64,000 nt of DNA from Ciborinia camelliae (Eukaryota > Ascomycota > Leotiomycetes > Helotiales > Sclerotiniaceae). Position 1 is the stretch's first letter. The number at the start of each line of letters is the position of its first letter. Both the position numbers and the translations under genes were made by a program. The DNA lies in assembly GCA_025890175.1 (NCBI GenBank), contig JANPYM010000010.1, positions 1,704,427-1,768,426 on the forward strand, given 5' to 3'. The notes under the pieces were generated by a model, which worked only from the letters and a program-made list of their open reading frames with translations, did not search any database and was not told the origin of the DNA. This document shows positions 10,174-20,227 of this stretch, piece after piece.

Positions 10174-12532
10174 TTGATTGATCGGTGGGTGGGTGGTGCG
10201 TGTGTTAAGTTGATGGATGAAGATGAGTGAAGTGGACGATGATGAGCTCTGGAAAGAAATACAAGACAAGACAAGATATGATAAGACAAGATAAGAAGCT
10301 CAGTGAATCGATCCTTAGGTATTTCTCGTGATTGCGTTATTCGCCAGCGATTGAGATGTGATGTGATGCGAAGTGTGGATCGACTCGAATAATATATATC
10401 TATATATATATATCTATATATCTTCAAATTTTCAAATCTTCAGCTTCGAATCTCGGATTCGTCAGAGAACCTTAAGATATCGATGATTGGGGAAAGATGG
10501 GTAGGATGAGCTGAGCCGAGCTGAGTAACGATGAATTTTCCAATGAACAGTCGAATAAACAAACAAGCAAACCAACAGCCGCTGGAATTTCTTTCTTGGT
10601 AGGTAAGGTAGGTAGGTAGGTAAGGTATCTATCTATCGATATATCCAATGGGATACTCCGAAACTCCCCGAGGAAAGAATGACTCTCCGTTCCAGAACGG
10701 GAAAATTGGTGTGTGTGTGTGTTGCGTTGAGATGAGGTGAGTAGGTGAGTAGGTATTCACGTGAGGAATATAAATATATTTGACGCGATGAATAGTTTTA
10801 ATAAGATGTAATGAGGTGATGATGTAACGTGAACACAATGATATATATGATATATATATATAAGATAATAAGTAAGATAAGTAAAGCAGGCAAGGTATAA
10901 AAGGCAGGTAGGCAGGTAGATAGATAATTAAAGAATCAAATCAAAATCGAAATCCACCAGGGACTATATAATATATGATTTAATATGATATAAAGTAAGG
11001 TAAGATAAGCTAAAGAAGAAAGAAAGATAGATCTCTGCACAAATAAAAAAACAAGAAGAAAAAAACCTCAATGGCAGGAAATCAACAAATATATATCACC
11101 TGCCCAGCAAATCAATTACAATGCACCAGCCAGCCAGCTAGGACCTCAAGCCACCTCAAGCCACATCACCACACATCACACAGCACACAGCCCATGTGAA
11201 AGCCTTGGAAGCCTTGGAAGCCCAAGCCAAAGCACGCCAAGCCCTCGATCGATCAATCGATCAATGACTGAAACGCGAACCACGCATTCGACACCCCAAA
11301 CACGCTCAAATATTTCTTGGGGGGACAAAATCCAAACATCTTGGCTACGATTCGAATCAAGAAATTCAAGAAAATCAAGAAAATCAAGAAAATCAAGAAT
11401 GTCAAGAAAATCAAGAATAATGCACCAAGGAATCTGGAATCTGGAATCTGGAATCTGGGCTATCCATCTAATCATGTGAATCCCAGATTTCACACGCCAA
11501 GGTACCTAGTTTAACACCTTGACTGTTTGAATGTTTGAATACCTAGGTACCTACCTAGATACCTAGAAAGAGAAATGTACAGAAATAGAAATGTGTAGAA
11601 ATGTATAGAAATAGAAATAGATAAATATAGAAATAAATCTACAAATCACTTGGCACAATTGAGACGACGGGAGTGCCATCCATCCCTCCATGCATCCATC
11701 CATCCATCCATATAAAACGAGAGGTATGTTTATATATTGCCAAATAAATTGCGCACCTAACCGTACCCCCATATATCAACTGGATATATCAACTGGAGAT
11801 ATCAACTGGAGATATAGAACTCCTCAGAAAAAAAAGCGACGAGAAAAATCACCTAGGCATGAGATAGATAAAGAATGCTTAACTTAAGGCATGAAACCCT
11901 CTGAAAACCTCCAGCTATAAACAACGATGAGGGAGGGAGGGAATCACGAATGGTTCGGTAGACTCGATCGATGCGACTCCGCCAACCGCCATCTATATGA
12001 TATGTAGATACCTACCTAGTAGGTACCTAGATACCTACCTACCTACCTACATCCAGGGCTATCCACAGTAATTCCCAAAAGAGAAGAACGAAAAAAACGA
12101 AAAAAAAACGAAAAAAAACCTCAAGTATACCGATAAGAAATCTAATCACGAGCTGGTATGGTAACACCGGCATCATCATCATCATAGCATTGTGAAATGT
12201 ATCCTGTCATTAAGAAATCAACAGCTGTCCCCGTAAAAGTCCCACTAGTTTTCCAAGAACTCATAGCCCATAGCTCATAGCCCATAGCTCGTAGCTCATC
12301 TGTCTCATATCTCATCTTCATCATGCAACCCGAAATTCCCAACCCAAAGCTGCTCAAAAAATACTTCAAATCCTCATCTCAAGAATGAATCGATGTAAAA
12401 CGCCAAAGAAGAAATAAATCACGCGCATCAAGACCATGTATTCATCCAGTGCATCGTGAGGAGAAAATAAAAAAAATGGTAAAGCCAAAGAGAGGAAAAA
12501 GAATCGAAATCTGAATCAAGTGCTTCTCATAT
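10174..12532. other. Intergenic, dense in microsatellites
   Basis: No gene supported. Repeats include TATATC runs (10390-10420), GTAGGTAGG (10600-10622), GTGTGT (10711-10721), an AAGAAAATC nonamer array (about 11359-11418), GGAATCTGGAATCT (11430-11457), a TATCAACTGGA unit repeated three times (11776-11812) and CCTAC/GTAGG palindromes (12009-12051). The end forms the 3' flank of the kinase gene. Confidence 0.5.
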
Positions 12533-13894
12533 TCATCCCCTTCCTGAGATTTTCGCGGTTCCAGCAGACCATAAACCCTTGGTTGTCTCTGCAATTTTCT
12601 TAGTCTGCGCCTCGATTTGTGCTTCTGATTGGCCTTGTCCAGAACCTCTCTCTATACCTCTCTTGAATTTTTCACGCTCCTCTTCGTTGTTCGCACCCGC
12701 TGTACCATATCCGGAATCAATATCCATCGCACTATCTCCATCCCCAGGTCCCATGCCACCTAGTCCCGAGTCACTGCTATTCTCATTAAAAGGTTTGGCT
12801 CCACGTTCCGGGTCCTTAGATTTTGCACCGTCCATCATACCAGCTTGACCTTCGCGAAGTTTGTTGATAGCGCGTACAGTGTCGATAGCAGCGTGAAGAG
12901 TTCGTCTGGCATTGAAATTCTTCTTGACCACTGGAAGCAAATCGCTACCTTTGCCATCCTTCAATACTGACTCTCCGGTGACGAAAGGGTGTAATAAAGC
13001 TTCATGGGCGGTCATTCTTTGTGTAGGGTCTATTGTAAGACATTTTTTGATGAACTCTCGAGCTCCTCGACTCACACCTCGCCAGTATTCTATAGGTGTA
13101 AAGCTGTAATCTGCAATGAGAATGGCTTGCATTTCTTCCAAATTGGAATCCCTGTCGAAGGGTGTGTATCCGCATAATAAGAAATATGTAATGACACCAA
13201 TGGCCCAAATATCTACTGGCTTTCCATGACCTGTCTTCTTAAAGATCTCTGGTGCCATGTAACCTGGTGTACCGCAAGTGGTGGTCAAGACGTGAAATTG
13301 CTCTTCGTCCATTATTCTGCTCAAACCAAAATCTGCAATCAATAAATCGGCATTATCTTCTGGTGTTCGAAATAATAAGTTCTCGGGTTTGAGATCTCGA
13401 TGAACAATGCCATGGTCGTGAAGGTAAGCTACGGCGGAAAGTGTTGCTCTGATGAGGTCTGCAGCATCAGATTCAAAATAAGATCCTTTTCGACAGATGC
13501 GATCGAACAATTCTCCGCCAAGGGCCAAATCGGTAACGAGATATAAATTATTAGGGGTTTCAAAGTAATCGACCAAGGTGAGGATGTTCTGATGTCCCAT
13601 CGAAACTCGTTTGAGTACAGCAATTTCATTTCGAACCTATCAGAAAGAAGTTAGTTATTGTCAATACATGGATTTGAAAGTGGATGGAAAATGAATTACC
13701 ATATGTTCTCTGCCCGCCATCAATCGTTTATTAATGACCTTGGCGGCATAATACCTCTTTGTATCAATATGTACACATTCTTTGACGACCGAGTATGAAC
13801 CTGCGCCCAACGTCTTCCCAGTCTTGTATCGACATGGTGTGATTTGAGGTTGTGGTCTCCCTTGATGAGGATGCGGAGGATTTGAGGAGCTCAT
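12533..13894 (-). CDS. Ca2+/calmodulin-dependent protein kinase, CaMKI type
   Basis: Exons complement(13700-13894) and complement(12533-13636) encode 432 aa; the 63-bp intron (GTAATT...TAG) falls between codons. Kinase signatures occur in order: glycine loop LGAGSYSVVKE, lysine AAKVINK, HRDLKPENLL (catalytic Asp146), DFGLSR (Asp167), an activation segment with TTTCGTPGYMAPE (Thr183-185, where a CaMK kinase would phosphorylate) and DIWAIGVITYFLLCGYTPF. After the lobe, FNARRTLHAAIDTVRAINKLR matches the autoinhibitory and calmodulin-binding helix of CaMKI. The last 100 residues are Gly/Ser/Glu-rich and probably disordered. It should be a soluble cytosolic kinase responding to Ca2+ signals. It is divergent from the membrane-protein gene at 16308, over 2.4 kb of non-coding DNA. 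Confidence 0.93.
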
Positions 13895-16307
13895 CGTGTT
13901 ATGCGGAGTAAGTAGGTACTCGCAGTGGTAAAAGACTGTGATGATGAACTACGGTTGATTGTCGGTGGTAGGTATTGCGATAAGTAAGGCGGAAACCTAG
14001 CTAGCTTGCCTGCCTGCCTTGCTGGAAGGTGGAAGTTCCAGAATTCTGAGGGGGAGGATTTGATGGGTCGTGAGTTGGGTCGTGGGTTGGGTCCTTCTTT
14101 GGGTCCTTCTTTCAAGAATCAACTATGTGTTGCAGCTATCGAGCTGTGCTGTGATTGCGGGGCAATGAGTAAGTAATTGACAATGAGTAATTGATACGTT
14201 CACCTAGGTCGGTACAAGTAGCTATCTATGGCTTACTAATAGGTAAATAAAATTCATGATGTTTCAACTTTCAAGCCTCAAGGGTAAAGTAGAAATGAAT
14301 ACGAACTCCCGGTCATTATTACCTTTTAGTGGGAAAGAAGGAAGAGGAAAGAAGAAAGAGTAAATCAAATCATAAATAATGGGACGAGATTGAAGGGTGA
14401 CCTAACTCCAGCTAATATTCAAATGATAATGATTTATCTATTATAACTACATATAATTTACCAGTAAGGTTATAGACAGTAGGTAGATACTTGAAATTTC
14501 TTCTTGATAGATGGTTGTGAACATTAAATACCTATACCTACACAGATAGAGTACTGGTAATGTGCATGGTAACCTGTAAGTCTTGCTCGAATACATATCT
14601 CGATAAATGAAAGGATTTTATACCTACCTTACCTACAGTATTCCTGCCTAGATGAAGTGAAGGTTCAAGGCTTAATGGTTGAATAGAAGTTATACCATAG
14701 AACAGAACCATATGCATCAACTCCTCTTTTAGAATTTAGCCAAAATTCTTGGACCCAAATTCTTCAGTCATAAGTCCCGTAGGTAGGACCTGATAGGTGT
14801 CTAATAATAAAACTTCAACATCTAAAAGTTTAATAAGTGCACGCCTAATAAACTACCTAGGAAACCTACTCGGTAGGTAGAGTAGGGTCTTCTCAAGCTA
14901 ATACGTCCTACTGGAGTCCTGGACCTTGGTAAGAAATATTCCGCTAATCTTATTGGTTATACAGAGTCCCGTCCTAGTACTGACATATGTTACTAGTATC
15001 CACATATATACCTATATATACAGTAGGTATGACATAAATATGTAAAAGTCTATTTTAAGGTTGATGCCAAATGGACCATGACTAAGGACTCCCATGAGAG
15101 CTTGTTTGAGGTGGACAAGATGATTGGGTACTGTAGATCAATCAATCCGTCTGTCTAATTTTTCTTACAGGGACATAATAATAAGTAGAGTAGAACTTCA
15201 CATCTTATAAATACTGGTTGATATCTTCAATATTCATGATTATTGACTGACTTCTCATTCGGTCTTTTAATATAACTACCTAGTATCAACCTACTCAATC
15301 TTCAACATCCATCATCATCATCAAACTCATTCATTCATTTTACAAACGACAACTACAACCTCATTCATTCGTTCATCCATTCATTCATTCTATATAGAGT
15401 TTTAGAATTTCTCTTAGCTTCACTTGTCAAACGGTCATTACCGAATAATAAGCCTATTTTTGAACCCTGTTAATAATGGTAAATATCTAAACCGAAACCT
15501 TCACTCAGTTCCCTTCTCGCGGTAACAAGGTCATCGTGGATGTATCATGTATCAAACCTTGATCTACTCGGTACAAATTCCATACTCTCCTTTGCTTTTG
15601 CTGCTTTGCTGCCTTGCTTTTCTTTGCTTTGCTTTCCTTAGCTTTGCTTAGCTATCACCAACCTCAATTAATCTAAAACGCGTTCGAGAAGTTCACTAGC
15701 TACATTTTACCCTATTTCATGATCATCCTTGCAGCTGCTCGTCATTTAATACCGACCATCATATCATATGGATATCATAAATAATCTCCAATACAATATC
15801 TCCACGTGATGACAAATTACAGTACCGACCGACAATATCTCCAAAATTTATGGCTCCACCTCGAGATAAGGCGTCGTCACAAATATACGACCTCATCTGC
15901 TCATCAACGTTATTATCCTAAATTTCTACAGGACCAGTAATCGTACCGAAAATATGATCTTCAAAACCCTAAATTCTGCATGCTGGGACTGCGCCTGGTC
16001 ATCAATCCCCAATCCACTAAAAAATTCAAAAGTCTCGGCCGGGGATGCGTGTCTTGTGTTGTCATGATCAGTCTTGAAATTCACTTTTAATCCTGCTCTG
16101 CCCCCCGGCTTTGCTTTGTAGGTACAGTCTGTACAGTATTCTTTTCAGCTCTTTTTTCGCCAACTCAAGTATACACTCGTTTCTTTCTCTGCTTTCTTGT
16201 CATTCGTTTTGGGGCTTTCGTATACCTTCTTAAATTAAAAGGCATATTCGAAAAAACAAGTTGTTGGAACGTAGTGGTCGATTGAATATTTTACATGGTA
16301 AAGAGAG
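13895..16307. other. Long divergent intergenic region between kinase and membrane-protein gene
   Basis: No convincing gene. The stretch has GTAGGTAGGTA/CCTACC palindromes (14625-14632, 14860-14890), ATTCATTCATT repeats (15327-15395) and a CTTTG/CTTTGCT-rich segment (15590-15655). The portion from about 16085 to 16307 is pyrimidine-rich and probably the leader of the gene at 16308. A short upstream frame (ATG at 16295, 12 codons) precedes its start. An upstream exon encoding a signal peptide for that gene could lie here, but I could not identify one with confidence. Confidence 0.45.
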
Positions 16308-17981
16308 ATGGACGACTCTGGTGTTGGCTCTAGTGGCAGTGGCGGTAGCCAAAAGGGGAACCGAAGATCTGGTGGCTACAGAAATTCAGGTCGTTCTGAG
16401 GACTATGGAAGTTCAGGTCAGAGTAGCGATGGATCAACCGGAATTCGGAAAACACCACGACAGTACAATCCTCAAATAACCTCACATCAATCCACCAATA
16501 CATCTATAACTACTCCAACAACTACCTTCAACAGTCAAACGACCTCGGAGTTCCCAAGTTCTACTCCTCCTCCCTCAAGAGGACTGTCACCATCTGCACG
16601 AACCGCAATCATAGGCTGTGCTCTTGGGGGCGTGGTGGCATTATTGATCGTATCTCTCATTCTCACCTATTTATCACAAAAGCGGAAAACCAAAAATTCA
16701 ATTGGTCACAAGGGAGTGACTCCACAAGCATCCTACAATGGATTGAACTCCTCGTTTTCTGGTCTGCCTTTTTTCAAAAAGAATGGTCACTCTAGTGACA
16801 ATGAAATATCTCGACCCACGACGGTTGCCGATACTTCAACCCAAGGATCACGTATGAGAGGTGGACCGTCCAGCTACCCCGATCTATCTAATGCCATGGA
16901 AACCGATCGATTCCTACCAAGTTACGAAGAGAATCAACAAATCCTGTCCGCGGGATCCAATAGATCTCACTCACAATCCGGCAATCCCGGCTCCCCAACC
17001 ACGCTACGAGACCCATTTACCGATCAAAACCGTCTCTCCCATCTCTCCACCATGTCCCAACCCAGACCAGGACCACTCGTCCGACACGACACCATGGGGT
17101 TTCCCCTCGATGATGAAGATACCTCATTCATCGGTCCCGATGGCCAAGAACACCGCCTCTCCCGAATAATGCACAGCCCCCTCCTCAACTCGATCCTCGA
17201 ACCCACCATCATATGTCCCTCTCCCATCCGGCCCATCTCCCACTCGGATCTCGAACGGGGCGCGTGGCAAAACCAGCATCTACCCCAGCAGCCCCAACAT
17301 CTCAATTCCCTGAGCTCCAACTACGACAACCCATACGAATTCCAAAATGATAATGAAATGGACACAGCCCCACCACCAAATCAAAATCAAAATCAACTCC
17401 AACTCCAACCCCAACATCTCAATTCCCTGAGCTCTAACTACGACAACCCATACAACTTCCCGAATGAAAATGAAAACGACATGGAAATGGAAATGGAAAT
17501 GGATACCCCCACATCGCCACTCCCCCCACTCCCACTCCCCCAAACCCAACTCCGACCCCAACCCCAACATCTCAATTCCCTAACCTCCAACTACGACACC
17601 CCATACGAATACGACAGCGACCACGATCACGACCATGACCACGAACACGACCATGACCACGAACACGAACACGACCGCCTCCCACCTCTAAACCCAGCAC
17701 ATGGCGGCGAACACAGTGTCTCGCCCGTTCATACGCAACCGGGTGCGTGGATCGCGGCTCACAATCCTCATCTCTCGGCTTTTGGGCCTGGTCCCGGTGC
17801 TGGTGCCGGTCCTGGTTCGGGCGCCCACTCTTTGCAGAGGAATATGAGTCAGCGGACGCAGAGTAGTCTGGAGAGTAGCTTTGCTCCCAGCGTGGTTAGT
17901 GATACGGAGTTNNNNNNNNNNGTAGGTAGGTGGCGGGGTTGGTTTGGTTTGGATGGAATTGGACGGCATAGAATGGAATGA
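16308..17981 (+). CDS. Single-pass membrane protein with Ser/Thr-rich ectodomain and repetitive cytoplasmic tail
   Basis: A 557-codon frame interrupted only by an assembly gap. Residues 1-97 are Ser/Thr/Gly-rich, 98-122 form one transmembrane helix (TAIIGCALGGVVALLIVSLI) and a KRKTK stop-transfer follows, so the tail of about 430 residues should be cytoplasmic. The tail has three copies of PQHLNSLSSNYDNPY (codons near 17290, 17410 and 17565), separated by Asn/Gln- and Met/Glu-rich linkers, then an Asp-His/Glu-His tract. This layout resembles fungal stress-sensor-like or Skg6/Axl2-type proteins, but no catalytic domain is recognised. No signal peptide is present at this ATG, so an N-terminal exon may be missing. 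Ten Ns at 17912-17921 make the last 20 or so residues and the stop uncertain. Confidence 0.6.
   Translation: MDDSGVGSSGSGGSQKGNRRSGGYRNSGRSEDYGSSGQSSDGSTGIRKTPRQYNPQITSHQSTNTSITTPTTTFNSQTTSEFPSSTPPPSRGLSPSARTAIIGCALGGVVALLIVSLILTYLSQKRKTKNSIGHKGVTPQASYNGLNSSFSGLPFFKKNGHSSDNEISRPTTVADTSTQGSRMRGGPSSYPDLSNAMETDRFLPSYEENQQILSAGSNRSHSQSGNPGSPTTLRDPFTDQNRLSHLSTMSQPRPGPLVRHDTMGFPLDDEDTSFIGPDGQEHRLSRIMHSPLLNSILEPTIICPSPIRPISHSDLERGAWQNQHLPQQPQHLNSLSSNYDNPYEFQNDNEMDTAPPPNQNQNQLQLQPQHLNSLSSNYDNPYNFPNENENDMEMEMEMDTPTSPLPPLPLPQTQLRPQPQHLNSLTSNYDTPYEYDSDHDHDHDHEHDHDHEHEHDRLPPLNPAHGGEHSVSPVHTQPGAWIAAHNPHLSAFGPGPGAGAGPGSGAHSLQRNMSQRTQSSLESSFAPSVVSDTEXXXXVGRWRGWFGLDGIGRHRME
17912..17921. other. Assembly gap (10 N)
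   Basis: Ten Ns sit directly before GTAGGTAGGTGG, a member of the microsatellite family common in this genome, so the gap probably hides a collapsed repeat. Its true length is unknown, and so is the frame of the C-terminus of the overlapping gene. Confidence 0.99.
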
Positions 17982-18301
17982 TAATATGAATTTAATTGAA
18001 GGATTTTGGGGGCCAAGCAGGAAGGGAGGGGGGAGGAAAGGAGAGGAGAGAAAGGGGGGGAGTTAATTAGGTAATTGGTAATTAGGTACTTGATGAAAGA
18101 TATCGGATATGTACCTATGTAAGCAAAGAAGGAAAGAAAGAAAGAAAGAAAGAAAGAAAGAAGAAATGTATATCCAAAACCGGCGTTTTTTTGGAGGGAG
18201 GGAAGGGGGAAGGGGGAGAGAGGGGAAGGGAGAGAACTCGGTACTTGAACACAGGGCTTCCCTTACTTACATAGATACATAGGTACCTATCTCTTATATT
18301 A

Positions 18302-19020
18302 TACGGCAAATACCTCGAATATCATATTTTTCAACTTTGATACCCCAACTAATATAATGTGATAATCGAGGTCTATTATATATTATTTAAAATCGATTTT
18401 TTTTTTAGTTTTGTGATATTTTAATCTTAAAATATAATAACAAATATCTGAAATAGTATTATTTTGAATTTTAATATTTCAACTAATATAAAAACTTTTT
18501 TTTCAATTTCGAATAGTATATAAAGTAGGTTCGTAGATTTGTAGGTTCGTAGGTTAGTAGGTTCGTAGGTTAGTAGGTTCGGTGGAAGGGGGTAGGTAGG
18601 TTCGATGGGAGGGGGTAGGTTTGTAGGTTCGTAGGTTCGTAGGTTCGTAGGTTCGTAGGTTCGTAGGTTCGTAGGTTCGTAGGTTCGTAGGTTCGTAGGT
18701 TCGTAGGTTCGTAGGTTCGTAGAAAGAGAGTAGGTTCGATGAAAGGGGGTAGGTTCGATGAAAGGGGGTAGGTTTGATAAAAGGGGGTAGATAACTCAAA
18801 TAGCATATAAATTATATTTAGGATTAGAATAGCATGTTTTATTTTTTTATTTTCAAATTGTGGATTGAAATATCATATTTTTTTAAGACTAAACTAACAT
18901 CATTTGTATTTTTTTTAGGATTGAAATAACAATATATGTTATTTGAGGTTGAAATGAAAAGTTTTTATACTAGTTGGGGTATTAAAGTTGAAAAACATGA
19001 TATTCGAGGTATTTGCCGTA
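18302..19020. mobile_element. TA-flanked MITE of about 719 bp, 56-bp TIRs, with internal minisatellite
   Basis: The left end (18302, TACGGCAAATACCTCGAATA) and the reverse complement of the right end (19020) match over 56 bp with three A/G differences. A TA dinucleotide abuts each end (18300-18301 and 19021-19022), as expected for Tc1/mariner-type insertion. The middle is AT-rich, with echoes of the terminal sequence (CATATTTTTT, AACTAATATAAAAAC) and an internal TTCGTAGG array. No transposase frame. A non-autonomous mariner-like element is the best reading. Confidence 0.82.
18619..18722 (+). repeat. TTCGTAGG octamer array
   Basis: About 13 tandem copies of TTCGTAGG, nearly perfect, preceded (18535-18618) and followed (18723-18790) by looser variants mixed with GGAAGGGGGTAGG. 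It lies wholly within the MITE at 18302-19020. Repetitive peptides in minus-strand frames (TYEPTNLR units) are a by-product. Confidence 0.95.
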
Positions 19021-19480
19021 TATTATATTCTGATATCCCTCGTCTGGTCCGTGAATTTATTTATTTATCGTATATTTATTTTATTAATTGAAAATGGATA
19101 ATGAATGATGAATGATAAATGATGGGTAATAAATGATTTGAGGCTTTTGGGATGGAATTTGAGATTTGGAATGGGATTGGGGATTTATTTAATGTGTAGC
19201 CTGAGGTAGGTAAGATAGGTAAGAATTGTTGAAGTTCAGATCACGATGGAAAGGTTCATGGAATCAAGAGTTGATTGATCGATTGTAGAATCTAGGTTCT
19301 ATCAAAGAGCTTTTAAATAAGCAATATTGCTAGCCTGAGGTTGTACTAAATAATTGTATTGACGACTTTTAATATATCTCTTTGTACAAAAAGGTTGTGA
19401 TAATAAAGCCTCCTAGCCCTAGCCCTAGCCTTCTAGCTCTTCTAGCTCTTATAGCACCCCTTGTTCCTGCCACATCGTTG

Positions 19481-19870
19481 GCGCAAATACCTATTCTAAT
19501 GCCTGGCAAGGCCAGCGTCATCGTTGACGCAAATGCCTATTCTAATGCCTGGCAAGGCCATCGAGCCATCGTTGGATCGTAAGATGCGTCATCTTTGGCG
19601 CAAATGCCTATTCTAATGCCTGGGCAAGGCCGCCATCGAACTATCGAAGTTCGAAATAAGATGCGCCCAAATCGTCGCAAATACCTATTCTAATGCCTGG
19701 CAAGGCCATCGAACTATCGAAGTTCGAAATAAGATGCGCCCAAATCGTCGTTTGGCGCAAATACCTATTCTAATGCCTGGCAAGGCCATCGAACTATCGA
19801 AGTTCGAAATAAGATGCGCCCAAATCGTCGTTTGGCGCAAATACCTATTCTAATGCCTGGCAAGGCCATG
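19481..19870 (+). repeat. Minisatellite with a unit of about 80 bp
   Basis: Six copies of the core CTATTCTAATGCCTGGCAAG occur between 19490 and 19867. The last three copies belong to full units of about 80 bp that also contain ATCGAACTATCGAAGTTCG and AAGATGCGCCCAAATCGTCG and are virtually identical to each other; the earlier copies are shorter and more diverged. The array contains a small hairpin (CGAACTATCGAAGTTCG) in each unit. No coding potential was recognised. A CCTAGCCCTAGCC run (19411-19430) lies just upstream. Confidence 0.9.
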
Positions 19871-20227
19871 AACCTCTTCCAAACTAATAGCTACGCGCAG
19901 CCGGGCTCATAACCTGTTGAAAAGTTAGAGATCACGTGGAAAGGTGCAAGTTGTGTGATGTATTATATATCAAATGAAATATAGTTTAAAAAGATCTTTT
20001 ATAACTTCTTAGGTTCAAATGCAAGCTCCTCGAATTCAACCCGAGTTTTGCGGCAATGGGAATGATGGAGGGGATACACTTTTGTATTAGGCCTTCACTT
20101 TATCGATCTATCTATCTATTTGTTCACCGCATATGTGATGTTACCTCGGGACTCGAGTGCTCTATGCACCAATGTTTTATAAATGGATGAGAGCCCGCCG
20201 TGTGACAACGATGTGATAGGAAAACTT

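Noticed and set aside
17024..17570. Minus-strand frames antisense to the membrane protein
   Set aside because: Gly/Glu/His-rich low complexity mirroring the repetitive sense codons.
18554..18806. Minus-strand frames with TYEPTNLR repeats
   Set aside because: By-product of the TTCGTAGG octamer array inside the MITE.
18619..19870. CRISPR-like repeats
   Set aside because: Units are contiguous without unique spacers and the genome is fungal.
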